This document shows, piece after piece, positions 34,374 to 43,026 of a stretch of DNA of 64,000 nucleotides; the stretch's first letter is position 1, and every line of letters starts with the position of its first letter. The notes under the pieces are model-generated. The model was not told where the DNA came from and searched no databases. It saw nothing but the letters and a program-made list of their open reading frames with translations. This DNA comes from Gemmatimonadota bacterium. Lineage in GTDB: Bacteria > Gemmatimonadota > Gemmatimonadetes > Longimicrobiales > Gaopeijiaceae. A program made the position numbers and the translations under genes. The stretch spans positions 1 through 64,000 of the forward strand of contig JAJCZZ010000104.1 of the NCBI GenBank assembly GCA_029262115.1, written 5' to 3'.

Positions 34374-34676
34374 TTGTTTCATGTGACAATTGAGGAAGAG
34401 GCCAGGCAAAACATTCGGGCCCACTTCTCCAACCTTCAACAGGAAAATCCGGGATCCGACTACCCTTGGCAGTGGTTCCACGGAATCAGTGAGGCCATCC
34501 TGGATCTGTCGCATTCCGCTGAGCGATGCGGCACAGCCTACGAAGACAAATTTTTCCAAGAAGGGATCCGGCAGAGGCTGTTTCACTCGTACAAGATCCT
34601 ATTCACAATTCGTGACGGCGTCGTCCACGTCCTGCACATCCGGCACCAGGCTCAAGACTCGGCCAATCTGAGGTAG
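34374..34676 (+). CDS. RelE/ParE-superfamily toxin
   Basis: A 100-residue protein from a TTG directly behind the antitoxin gene; a GTG at 34383 is the alternative. The ending RQRLFHSYKILFTIRDGVVH followed by VLHIRHQAQD is the RelE/ParE C-terminal sheet with conserved Arg residues. Members either cleave mRNA at the ribosome or inhibit gyrase; this sequence alone does not tell which. Gene order antitoxin-toxin and Phd partner fit a YefM/YoeB- or ParDE-like module. Confidence 0.88.
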   Translation: MFHVTIEEEARQNIRAHFSNLQQENPGSDYPWQWFHGISEAILDLSHSAERCGTAYEDKFFQEGIRQRLFHSYKILFTIRDGVVHVLHIRHQAQDSANLR

Positions 34677-35087
34677 AGGTCACAGAGTTCTCCGTCGACT
34701 CCACGGTGCGAGAGTGCGCTCAAGGTACCGAGCGGCCAGGCCTCTCGGCCAAATGTTCTCTTGTCATGTGGACAGACACCTGAAGCGACTCGGTGATGAG
34801 GAGCCCGCGAACTGTCACTTGTTGAGGCTGGGAAGGCTGCGACAGTGCGTGATCTACTCGACTCGGGGGAACTCGTGCCAGGCATCGCCGATGACGGTGT
34901 GGTCGATGCTTCGGCACTCAGCCACCGGGTCGATAGTTGTTCCCGGATCCATCAGTAGCTGCTGGAGGAGACCTTCTTCACAATCCAGGTCGTACGCTCC
35001 GCGGCGGCCTCGGCGGACGCACGTCTTATCCGCCTCGCTGATGGGCAGCCTGGCTGCGCGGTGAGCTGATCTGCCACCAACCACGCC
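34677..35087. other. 411-base stretch without a recognised gene
   Basis: Lies between the RelE-like toxin and the DUF2959 gene. The minus strand can be read without stops at 34854-35084 (76 residues, with DLDCEEGLLQQLLMDPGTTI and AECRSIDHTVIGDAWHEF), which looks protein-like, but no start context or family was found. It may be the remnant of a gene or mobile element. No tRNA-like fold or terminator was seen. Confidence 0.4.
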
Positions 35088-35744
35088 TCACCCTCCGCGC
35101 ATCGACCTCACGAATGCTTCGGCCACTGCGATCGACCGCTCCATCTGCTGGACGAGCGCTTCGACGTCGGAGGTGATGGCCTGGCGCTCCATCTCCAGGG
35201 AGGCTACGGCCCGCGCGTTCAGATTGTGCTTGAGAAAGAGCACCTGGTCACTGAAGCGGCGAAGGGGCGGGTCCATGGACGCTTCGGCCCGACGCATCGC
35301 GCGCAGGAGATCCGCGAATTCGGATCGGGCGTCGCGCAGCCCGGACCGGCTCTCGCGGCGGAGGGCGGGATCGTTGTAGTCGTCGAGCTCGTCCTCCCAT
35401 TCGCTGAAGAGGTCTTCGGACACCGACTCGACGTCGTCGATCCTGTCCCGGACCTCGTCGGCCCGGTCCACACTACGCTCGTACGCGGCTTCCATCCGGT
35501 CGTACATCTCTTCCAACTCACCGGCATCCACGCGCACCAACTCGCGGAATACGTCAAGGGCGTCACGGAAGTCCTCCTGCGCCTCTTCCTGGCTCTCCTT
35601 CGCGCCCATGACGCGGTCGACCAGCAGGTCCCGCTTGTCCTTACCGAGCTTCTCCCAGGCGCCGTAGTACGCGGAGGCGCACCCGCTCGACAGGAGCGCT
35701 ATCGCCATGAGAAGAAGGAACGATCGTATTCTCCGGGGGGACAT
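35088..35744 (-). CDS. DUF2959-family lipoprotein
   Basis: A 218-residue protein starting at MSPRRIRSFLLLMAIALLSS with lipobox SSGC. The mature part is long, charged and helical (KDKRDLLVDRVMGAKESQEE, MYDRMEAAYERSVDRADEVR), as in DUF2959 proteins, and ends with LFLKHNLNARAVASLE. A coiled-coil periplasmic protein anchored in a membrane is predicted; the role of the family is not known. I chose the ATG at 35744 because it begins the signal peptide. Confidence 0.88.
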   Translation of the reverse strand: MSPRRIRSFLLLMAIALLSSGCASAYYGAWEKLGKDKRDLLVDRVMGAKESQEEAQEDFRDALDVFRELVRVDAGELEEMYDRMEAAYERSVDRADEVRDRIDDVESVSEDLFSEWEDELDDYNDPALRRESRSGLRDARSEFADLLRAMRRAEASMDPPLRRFSDQVLFLKHNLNARAVASLEMERQAITSDVEALVQQMERSIAVAEAFVRSMRGG

Positions 35745-35907
35745 GGGCTCTCCGACGCGCGGCACGAATGGGTGTCTCGGGGGCGGTGCACCTTCCCGAA
35801 AACGCAATCATCGTGCCCGAGAGCCGTTAGATGCTACGCCGGCGCCGGCTTTGACACCCATGCGACGGGCAGCCCGCTAGCGCCGCTCTTCCTCAGGTGC
35901 CGCCGCT

Positions 35908-36804
35908 CTACCTCAGATGCCGATCGAAGAAGTCGATCGTTCGCTGCTGCGCGAGCCGCGCCGCGTCCTCGTCGTACCGGGGGGTCGTGTCGTTGTGGAA
36001 GCCGTGATTCGCGCCCTCGTACATGTGCATGGTGTAGGTCTTTCCATGCGTGTTCAGCGCGGTCTCGTACTCGGGCCAGCGCGCGTTCACCCGCTCGTCG
36101 AGTCCGGCGTAGTGGATCAGCAACGGGGCGACGATCGATGGCACGTCGGCCGGATCGGGTGCCGACCCGTAGAAGGGAGCACCGGCGCCCAGGTTGGGCA
36201 GACGCACCGCAAGTTGGTTCACCACGCCGCCACCGTAGCAGAAGCCGACCGCTCCCACCCGGCCGGTGCACCCGTCGTGCGTGCGCAGGAAGTCGAAGGC
36301 GGCGACCCAGTCCTCCATCATGACCTCCCGGTCGAGCTCCCGCTGCATGGCCCGCCCTTCGTCGTCGTTGCCGGGATACCCACCCAGTGGGGTCAGCGCA
36401 TCCGGCCCGAGCGCGATGAAGTCGGCGGCTGCGAAGCGGCGGACCACGTCTTCGATGTAGGGGTTGAGGCCCCGGTTCTCGTGAATGACGAGGACACCGG
36501 CTCTGGGCGTGACCGGTCCTTCCGGCATCGCCATGTAGCCGCGCATCGTGCCGGAACCGTTGGGCGATGGGTAGGTGACGTACTCCGCACGCACGGTCTC
36601 GTCGTCCTCCGGGACCTGCCGGGCCCATGCGTAGCGCGGCTTCAACTGGTCCAGGACGGCCAACGCGGCGGCTCCGCCCCCGAGCACTTTCGCGGCACCT
36701 TCCAAGAAGTCACGGCGTTCGATGAAGCCGTGGACGTACCCATCGAAGAGGCGGAGGACCTCCTTCGGAAAGTCGGTTGCCTTCTTTCGCTCGCGCATCG
36801 TCAC
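35908..36804 (-). CDS. Dienelactone hydrolase family protein
   Basis: A 298-residue alpha/beta hydrolase. The nucleophile is C189 in VGAVGFCYGGG, and the base His is in GANHGFHND. An N-terminal arm with FIERRDFLEGAAKVLGGGAAALA resembles a Tat signal, so export is possible. Members cleave dienelactone or related esters/lactones; the real substrate is not known. RAGVLVIHENRGLNPYIEDV is the conserved oxyanion-hole region. An ATG at 36798 is an alternative start. Confidence 0.9.
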   Translation of the reverse strand: MTMRERKKATDFPKEVLRLFDGYVHGFIERRDFLEGAAKVLGGGAAALAVLDQLKPRYAWARQVPEDDETVRAEYVTYPSPNGSGTMRGYMAMPEGPVTPRAGVLVIHENRGLNPYIEDVVRRFAAADFIALGPDALTPLGGYPGNDDEGRAMQRELDREVMMEDWVAAFDFLRTHDGCTGRVGAVGFCYGGGVVNQLAVRLPNLGAGAPFYGSAPDPADVPSIVAPLLIHYAGLDERVNARWPEYETALNTHGKTYTMHMYEGANHGFHNDTTPRYDEDAARLAQQRTIDFFDRHLR

Positions 36805-36908
36805 TCCTGGAGTTGGGCCGGTCCGGGTTGCCGTCGCCCTGGAATATCAACGCCGACCCGCCTCTCGGCTACCTTGGAGGGTAGGGTCCCTCCTCGAGGC
36901 GCGGGCGC

Positions 36909-36950
36909 ACTCGCCGAAGCGACGGGCTCACTCGCCGAAGCGACAGGCTC
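36909..36950 (+). repeat. Two tandem 21-base repeats
   Basis: Units at 36909-36929 and 36930-36950 differ at a single base (G to A) and a partial third copy begins at 36951. They lie in the non-coding stretch before the small membrane gene at 36980. Likely a local duplication by slippage. Confidence 0.7.
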
Positions 36951-36979
36951 ACTCGCTCCACGACGCCGGAGATGACCGC

Positions 36980-37141
36980 ATGGCACGGCTCCTGAACCTC
37001 ATCGGCATGACCATCGGGGGATGGCTCGGGTGGATGCTGGGCGCACTCGTGGGGATCTTCACCGCCTTCATCGTGAGCGTGGTGGGCACGGGCCTCGGGT
37101 TGTATCTCGCGCAGCGCGTGACGAGGAATCTGATTGGGTAG
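36980..37141 (+). CDS. 53-residue small membrane protein
   Basis: A short gene starting ATG at 36980. The protein MARLLNLIGMTIGGWLGWML continues with one or two hydrophobic Gly-rich helices and ends LAQRVTRNLIG. It resembles small Gly-zipper inner-membrane proteins common next to stress or envelope genes. The Gly spacing GWLGWMLGALVG suits helix packing. Function unknown. It is divergent from the dienelactone hydrolase gene and converges on the DUF2911 gene. Confidence 0.7.
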   Translation: MARLLNLIGMTIGGWLGWMLGALVGIFTAFIVSVVGTGLGLYLAQRVTRNLIG

Positions 37142-37245
37142 CGGCCGCCGAGCGTCCCCGCCCGCCGACCCCGACTCGTACGGTCCGCGCACCCGCCCGT
37201 CCGCGCACCTCGCCTCGCTGGCCGTGAATCGCGCCGGGCCGATCC

Positions 37246-38394
37246 CTACCGTACCGTGAACGGCACCCAGTAGACCGTGTCGTCCCACCGGAGCTCCAGG
37301 CGCCCACCGGCGTCCGCTTCCACCGCCCGGATCTCGAACTCCTCGACCACTTCATCGAGCATGTCCCGGCGCATGCGTACGCGCGCCTGATCCTCGGCCT
37401 CGTCGTAGCTCTGCCCGCCCTGGCCGGTCCGGCGATTGATGATGAGAATACCGCCGTCTTCCTCGGGGATCGACGACAGGGAGTAGTCGCCGGCCGGCAC
37501 CACCACGCCGTCGATCACGATGTCTCCATCGAACGACAGTTGGGTGGCGGCGTTCGCGCCGGTCCGCCACCACGTGCCGTAGGACAGGAGCCCCCCGAAG
37601 ATGTCTCGACCCCGCTTCCTCGGGACGCCGTAGTCTCCCGTGAAGTGGATGCCGGCCACACGGTCGTCGATCATGCCACGCCCCGACAACTCGCCGAGAG
37701 GCCGATCGCCGAACAGCGCCGCCATCTCGGCCTTGTCGAGCAGGTCGTAGTCGACACGACGCAGGTCGTAGGCCCGGGTTGAACCGGTGCCGTCCAGCGC
37801 GGTGATCCGACCCATGTCGTCGATCTGCGCGGTCGAGGGTCCGCGGCTGGGATGCCGTAGCGCCCATGTGCCGTCCGTGTTCCGGCTGAGCGGAAAGGGT
37901 CGTCCGCCGAGGATCGGCACCTCGCTGCCGAGCGTCCCGTTCTCGTCCATCTGCCAACGCATCGAAGCCTCGAACGGCCAGTGGAGGATGTCGATGAACG
38001 GCACGGCGGCGACCTGGCCGTCGAGTTCACGACTACGGTCCTCGCCTCCCTGCGTGGTCACAAGGATACGTGTGCCATCCTCCGCGACGACGAGTTCGTC
38101 CGTGCGGAGGAGCTCACCCGATGCGTCTCCCCCGGCGTAGGTGCGCGCCGTGTACGCCTCCACCACGCCGTCCTCCCCGAACTCCAGGTGGTACTGGCCG
38201 AACGTCGTATTGCTTCCTCGGATGAGGGCCTCGGCATCGACCTCGTCGTCTCCGAACTCGATCCATTCGACCGCCAGCGTGTCGTTTCCCATGAGGGTCA
38301 GATACGCTGCGCGTTCGGTCTCGTCTCCGGTGTCGCACCCGGACAGGGCGGCGAGGCAGAGTGAGGCGGCGACTGAGGGGGAAAGCGTGCGCAT
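37246..38394 (-). CDS. DUF2911-family lipoprotein
   Basis: A 382-residue protein. The N terminus MRTLSPSVAASLCLAALSGC carries a lipobox (ALSGC). The C-terminal domain has VPRKRGRDIFGGLLSYGTWW, then RTGANAATQLSFDGDIVIDG and VVPAGDYSLSSIPEEDGG, diagnostic of DUF2911. The N-terminal two thirds form a beta-rich domain of unknown function (LMGNDTLAVEWIEFGDDEVD). Exported and lipid-anchored. Common in Gemmatimonadota and Bacteroidota. Confidence 0.9.
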   Translation of the reverse strand: MRTLSPSVAASLCLAALSGCDTGDETERAAYLTLMGNDTLAVEWIEFGDDEVDAEALIRGSNTTFGQYHLEFGEDGVVEAYTARTYAGGDASGELLRTDELVVAEDGTRILVTTQGGEDRSRELDGQVAAVPFIDILHWPFEASMRWQMDENGTLGSEVPILGGRPFPLSRNTDGTWALRHPSRGPSTAQIDDMGRITALDGTGSTRAYDLRRVDYDLLDKAEMAALFGDRPLGELSGRGMIDDRVAGIHFTGDYGVPRKRGRDIFGGLLSYGTWWRTGANAATQLSFDGDIVIDGVVVPAGDYSLSSIPEEDGGILIINRRTGQGGQSYDEAEDQARVRMRRDMLDEVVEEFEIRAVEADAGGRLELRWDDTVYWVPFTVR

Positions 38395-38658
38395 CGACGA
38401 ACTCCTGATCCGAGGCGGTGACGGTGGACGGTAGTGATCGTGAACCGTGGGGACCCACCCACAAGAACATGGTCGCGCACGCGGGGCGAGACCTGGTGTT
38501 CGCCGGGGTTGTCTGATGCACGGCCTCTTGGTCGCTAGAAGTTATGAAAGGGCTGGCCCAACCTGCTCGCTGGTATACGCGGATTAGCGGACCCACGAGG
38601 AGTCACGCCAGAGCCAGCACGCGACGCGATGAGTCGCACCGAACAGGAGGACCAGCCC

Positions 38659-38940
38659 ATGTCATCGACTTCAATCATCTGGATCGGGATGGACGTGCAC
38701 AAGGACACCGTGATGGTCGCAGTCTTCGCGGACCGCGAGAGCGCGCCGGAAGTCGTCCAGCAACTGCCCAACGAACCCCGCAAGCTGCGACGCTTCTTCG
38801 AGCGCTGGGCGAAGCGTGGCGAGATCCGCAGCTGCTACGAAGCGAGCGGAGCGGGCTACGTGCTGTACCGCGACATCACGGAGTGGGGCCACGCCTGCGA
38901 AGTCATCGCCCCATCGCTGATCCCGGTGCGTGTCAAGGGG
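38659..38940 (+). pseudogene. IS110-family transposase, 5' fragment
   Basis: Begins with ATG 38659 after AGGAGG and encodes SSTSIIWIGMDVHKDTVMVA through CYEASGAGYVLYRDI to VIAPSLIPVR, the N-terminal DEDD (RuvC-like) domain of IS110 transposases with the first Asp in GMDVHKD. Homology stops near 38935, after which the frame continues with unrelated residues to 39102. The rest of the roughly 400-residue enzyme, including the Ser-containing C-terminal domain, is missing. Not functional. Confidence 0.85.
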
Positions 38941-39612
38941 CGGATGGGGCACCCTGATGTGCGGAGATGTCGCCGATCGGCATGGCGGCTTGGCGAGCCC
39001 CTTCATGGCGATGTGGGAGATGAGAAGCGAGTCGGTGCCGCCGTAAGCGGCTCGGCCCATCTGGTTCCACCATCTGGTGGGCTCGATGGACCCGGGCGTT
39101 GATGTAGCGAAACTGAGCGTCCCGGTCGGGTGTTGGCGTCCCTCCCGCGTCTTCCGGTTCGCCTGAAGACTGTAGCCCAGGTCATGCAGCATCGCCGCCA
39201 CCAGCGTTTGGCTCGCCTCGTGGCCCATCTCCCGCACGCCTTCGGCCAGCCGGCGCACGCTCTTCGAGGTCCAGCGCAGGGGAGAATCGGGATCGTCCGA
39301 CGCCGTGGGCTCCACCAGGGCGTCCAGATCTCTGAGCAGCGACGGATCGCGTTCCGTGGCGGGCTTGCGTCCGCCTCCGGGTCTGTGCGTCCGCTCCGGA
39401 TCAAGCACCTCGCCCGACTTCAACTCCCGCAGCCCCCGCTCGACCGTCGACCGCGAAGTCCCGGTCACTCGTAGCACATGAGCGATCCCCCCGTGTCCCA
39501 GCGACGTCGCCTCGCTCGCCGCCCACAGCCGCTTCGAGCGTTCGGTCACAGTGCCAGCGGGCGATACTTCTCGCCAACCACGTCGGCATCCACGCCCGCA
39601 GCACAATACCAC
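38941..39612 (-). pseudogene. ISAzo13-family transposase remnant, frameshifted and truncated
   Basis: Minus-strand sequence reading LWAASEATSLGHGGIAHVLR, RRPGGGRKPATERDPSL-like (HRPGGGRKPATERDPSLL) and GYSLQANRKTREGRQHP, typical of ISAzo13 (Rhodopirellula-type DDE) transposases. At about 39127 one G seems missing: the other frame continues with DRDAQFRYINARV, the next family motif. Homology ends near 39105. The N-terminal 20-30 residues also look lost. Sequence between 38945 and 39105 belongs to neither element clearly. Confidence 0.8.
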
Positions 39613-39763
39613 CGTGAACCGAAATCATTCTGTTATTTCTTTACAAGCTCTAGATCACCTGATGGTCGCCTACGTTGCGTGGGATGTGGCGGTCCGCTGC
39701 CTGGCCGCGTGGGGCGCCCCGGCGCTACCATCCCTGTTCCACCCGCCAGACTGGATATTGCAC

Positions 39764-40315
39764 GTGCCACTCCCTCAGCCCAATCCTTCGTCGAGCGGGC
39801 ACCACTTCCTGCTCCGTGGCCCCCTTCGCGCTCCCATCTCGGCCGGACTCACCACGCTAATCGCGTGGGTCGCCCTCGCGTGCGGGGGCGGTGGTGGCTC
39901 GGGGTGGGTGTCCCCCCTGGCCTTCGACACGGCCGAGGTCGTGGTCGAGCAGGACGGTCGGTCGGCTCGGGTCCTCGTGGAGGTCGCCGAGAGCCAACAG
40001 GAGAAGCAGTTCGGGCTCTCCCGGCGGGATCATCTGGCGCCCGAGTCGGGGATGCTCTTCCTCTTCGACGAACCGCGGGCGGGTGACGACGGCTTCTGGA
40101 TGTGGCGTACCGAGATCCCCCTGGATATCGCGTTCATCGATTCGCTCGGGGTCGTTGTGCGCGTGATGCAGATGCCGCCGTGCACCGCCACCCGCGTCGA
40201 GGCGTGCCCGGAGTACGAGCCCGGCTCGCCCTACGCGTCCGCCCTCGAGATGAACATGGGCTGGTTTGCGGAGAAGGGCTTCAGCGAAGGCATGACCGTC
40301 ACACGGGTTCCGTGA
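39764..40315 (+). CDS. DUF192-family lipoprotein
   Basis: A 183-residue protein. A hydrophobic run ends in WVALACGGGG, a lipobox, and the mature part is a DUF192 domain: EKQFGLSRRDHLAPESGMLF, GFWMWRTEIPLDIAFID, and EMNMGWFAEKGFSEGM. Function of the family is unknown; it is a small beta barrel. The GTG at 39764 gives a 40-residue leader, still long; an ATG at 39662 is in frame but would put 74 residues before the Cys. The start is uncertain. It is followed 10 bases later by the glyoxalase-like gene. Confidence 0.82.
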   Translation: MPLPQPNPSSSGHHFLLRGPLRAPISAGLTTLIAWVALACGGGGGSGWVSPLAFDTAEVVVEQDGRSARVLVEVAESQQEKQFGLSRRDHLAPESGMLFLFDEPRAGDDGFWMWRTEIPLDIAFIDSLGVVVRVMQMPPCTATRVEACPEYEPGSPYASALEMNMGWFAEKGFSEGMTVTRVP

Positions 40316-40325
40316 GGCGCTCCGG

Positions 40326-41081
40326 ATGATCCTCGATCACCTGGTCTGGGTCGCGCCGGACCTCGGACGGGCGACGGCCGAGTGGCGGGCGGCGAGCTTC
40401 GACGTGCGGCCGGGTGGACACCATCGTGAGCAGCCGACCCGGAACGTGTTGGCGCCGCTTGGCGCGGGCGCGTATCTCGAACTTCTCGGCCCGAGCGAAC
40501 CGGAGGTGATGCCCGGACTCGACGCGCACATTCGGAATGGGACGCTGGACGTTCACCTGCGGGCAGAGGGCTCGATTCCACGTCGCTTTCTCGGCCTTCT
40601 GGCTCGTTCCAGGGGGATGGCCGATTGGTGCCTCGCCACCGACGATCTGGACGGGGCGGTCGAACGGGCACGTTCCGGCGGTCTTGTCGTTCCCGATCCC
40701 GAGGCGATGTCCCGGGTGCGACCCGACGGGCAGACGATCTCGTGGCGGTTGGCGGTACCCGACGATCCGGAGCTGCCGTTCCTCGTGGAGGATGTGACGC
40801 CGCGGGCGCTACGCGTGCCCGAGCACGACGCGGAGGCCGGCTGCCCCGAGACCACCGTCCGGGCCGTCTCGGTGTACGGCGCGGATCCGAAGCGCACAGC
40901 CCGCGGACTCCGTGCCCTGGTGGGTGTGCCCGGAGCGGTCGGCCGCCTCCGCGTCGGGGACGTGGAGGTGACCGTCTCGCCCCAGGAGGCCGGTTCGGCC
41001 GGTCGGCTCCAGGTGGTCATGGCACGAGCCGATGGCTCCCCGGACGTCGCGTTGGATGGGGTAACCTGGGAGTCGGAGTAG
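40326..41081 (+). CDS. Glyoxalase/VOC-fold protein
   Basis: A 251-residue protein. MILDHLVWVAPDLGRATAEW followed by APLGAGAYLELLGP is the glyoxalase-like (Glyoxalase_3) N-terminal module, with the His of the first strand (DHLVW) and the Glu of YLELLG as possible metal ligands. A second, more diverged module runs to the C terminus. The reaction is unknown. It is likely cotranscribed with the DUF192 lipoprotein (10-base gap) and converges on the diguanylate cyclase gene 8 bases away. Confidence 0.85.
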   Translation: MILDHLVWVAPDLGRATAEWRAASFDVRPGGHHREQPTRNVLAPLGAGAYLELLGPSEPEVMPGLDAHIRNGTLDVHLRAEGSIPRRFLGLLARSRGMADWCLATDDLDGAVERARSGGLVVPDPEAMSRVRPDGQTISWRLAVPDDPELPFLVEDVTPRALRVPEHDAEAGCPETTVRAVSVYGADPKRTARGLRALVGVPGAVGRLRVGDVEVTVSPQEAGSAGRLQVVMARADGSPDVALDGVTWESE

Positions 41082-41089
41082 AGGCTCCC

Positions 41090-43000
41090 TCAGTTGATCG
41101 ACGGGCGGCCCTTCGCGCGATACATGTTGGCATCCGCGACACCGAGGAGTTCCTCCCACGTCGTCCCATCCCTGGGTGACAGGGCCAAGCCGACGCTCGG
41201 GGGCGTCGTGACCTGGTAGCGACCGACGGTGTACGGCTCCGCGCCGACCGCACGAATGCGCTCGGCAACTTCCTCCACACGCACCCGATCACCCTCCTGG
41301 ATCAGGGCCACGAACTCATCACCGCCCACCCGTCCGACCAGGTCCTCCGCTCGCACGCAGTCCATGAGCCGCGCGGCGAACGAGCGCAGGATTTCATCCC
41401 CGGCGTAGTGTCCCAACCGGTCGTTCACGGGCTTGAAGCGGTCCAGATCCAGATAGATCAAGCCGGTTTCACGACGGTCCCGCACCGCCGACTCCAGGAT
41501 GATCCGGGCATCTTCTTCGAGGCCCCTTCGGTTCAACAGGCCGGTGAGGGCGTCGTGGTTGGCCACGGCCTCCATCGCCATCTGGCGGCTTCGCTCTCGG
41601 GTGACGTCGACGAAGGTCACGCTCACGTCGTCGGCAACGGGAACCGCGTTGATGCGGAACCACCGCGCGTCCGACGGCTCGACTTCGACCTGGACGGTGA
41701 ACTCCGCCGGATCACGCGACGCGCAGACGTGGCGGAAGGTGTCGATGAACAGCGGTGTGTGGGGAGGCCGCACCTCCGTGAGGGTGCGTCCTTCCAGGGT
41801 CCGACCACCCGGCGAGAGATACCGACGAGTCGTCGGATTGGCCATGAGGCATACGAAGTCCCGGATTCGTCTCGTCTCGTCCCGGATGGGGCGTAGGCGG
41901 ACAATCCCGATTGGTGCCTGGTCGATGACGCTCCTCATCATCGCCTCGCTCTCCCGGAGGACCTCCTCGGCACGGCGGCGCAAGGTCACGTCCCGGAGGA
42001 CGACAACGCGGCCTCGGAGGGGAGAGTCCGAGCTGTTTCGGACCGCGTGCGTCTCGACCTCGAGAAGGCGTCCGTCCCGGGTCCGCATCTCGGCCATGGC
42101 CGCCGGCTCGGGCAGCTCCGCGGCGAGCCCGGCATCCTCGAGCGTAGGAGCGACTTTGAGTCCGAGGACACGACCCGGGCCGCGGACCCCCAGGAGCCGC
42201 CGAGCCGCCGGGTTCGCGTCGGCGACCCGGTCTTCGGCGTCGACGAGGAGCACCGCATCGCCGACGGCGTCGAAAACAGCCCTGAGGGCGAGCGAGTTGA
42301 CCTTGAACAGCCGGAACCGGAAGAAGCCCCATCCCCATACAACCGCCGTGAAGGCGAAGGCCAGGGACGTGAACTGAAGGTCGGGAATCTCCGGATTCAG
42401 CACATAGATGGCGTTGACCGTCAGCGGCACCACGGAGCCGAGAAAGAGGACGGCCGACTGAGCCCGCCGCAACGTGGTGCCCCGGACCATCTCCCATCCC
42501 AGGAGGATCCACGCCACGGTCACCATGCCGTATAGCACGGGGAGGTGCACGCGCGTGAACCACGGTCCCCATGGATCGCGGGGTCCACCGGACGTCGGGT
42601 GCGTCGGGGGGTGGGGAAACATCAGCTCGTGGAGTGGATTGGACCAAACGAGCAGGATCGAGACCACCGGGAGCACGAAGAGCGTCACCATCAACACCGC
42701 CGGTATCTCCTTCGCGAGCGCGTAGCGCGCCACGAAGGCCAGGAAGAGCGGCGGGATCAGACAGACACCGACATACTTGATGTTTCGGGCGAACAGGAAA
42801 AGGTCGGGCGAGCCTGCCGTCAGCAGCTCACCCGCAGCGCCGCCCACCCACAGTGCGGCAGCAAATATGCTGAGCCCGAGTGGGACCACTCCCGGAGGCT
42901 GCCGGTTCCTCAGGAGGACCGCGCCAAGAACCACGAACGAGACAGACACCGCTCCGAGCAGCGGCGCAACGCCTATCGAGTACAGTTCAAGGCCGGTCAT
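41090..43000 (-). CDS. 7TM-PAS-PAS-GGDEF diguanylate cyclase
   Basis: A 636-residue protein. An N-terminal seven-helix sensor (residues 8-225; the histidine-kinase 7TM type, with LFLFARNIKYVGVCLIPPLF) is followed by two PAS domains (about 235-350 and 355-465) and a GGDEF domain. The active-site loop RVGGDEF (near 557) is intact, and RAED five residues before it is an intact I-site for product inhibition. It should make cyclic di-GMP in response to a membrane or extracellular signal. It is last in a minus-strand run with the M20 amidohydrolase and the PhoX-like gene, with 26-base gaps. Confidence 0.93.
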   Translation of the reverse strand: MTGLELYSIGVAPLLGAVSVSFVVLGAVLLRNRQPPGVVPLGLSIFAAALWVGGAAGELLTAGSPDLFLFARNIKYVGVCLIPPLFLAFVARYALAKEIPAVLMVTLFVLPVVSILLVWSNPLHELMFPHPPTHPTSGGPRDPWGPWFTRVHLPVLYGMVTVAWILLGWEMVRGTTLRRAQSAVLFLGSVVPLTVNAIYVLNPEIPDLQFTSLAFAFTAVVWGWGFFRFRLFKVNSLALRAVFDAVGDAVLLVDAEDRVADANPAARRLLGVRGPGRVLGLKVAPTLEDAGLAAELPEPAAMAEMRTRDGRLLEVETHAVRNSSDSPLRGRVVVLRDVTLRRRAEEVLRESEAMMRSVIDQAPIGIVRLRPIRDETRRIRDFVCLMANPTTRRYLSPGGRTLEGRTLTEVRPPHTPLFIDTFRHVCASRDPAEFTVQVEVEPSDARWFRINAVPVADDVSVTFVDVTRERSRQMAMEAVANHDALTGLLNRRGLEEDARIILESAVRDRRETGLIYLDLDRFKPVNDRLGHYAGDEILRSFAARLMDCVRAEDLVGRVGGDEFVALIQEGDRVRVEEVAERIRAVGAEPYTVGRYQVTTPPSVGLALSPRDGTTWEELLGVADANMYRAKGRPSIN

Positions 43001-43026
43001 CGGCGATCCGTGCGCCTGGTCCTACC

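Noticed and set aside
38659-39102. Intact IS110 element
   Set aside because: Only about 95 residues match; the catalytic C-terminal domain and element ends are missing.
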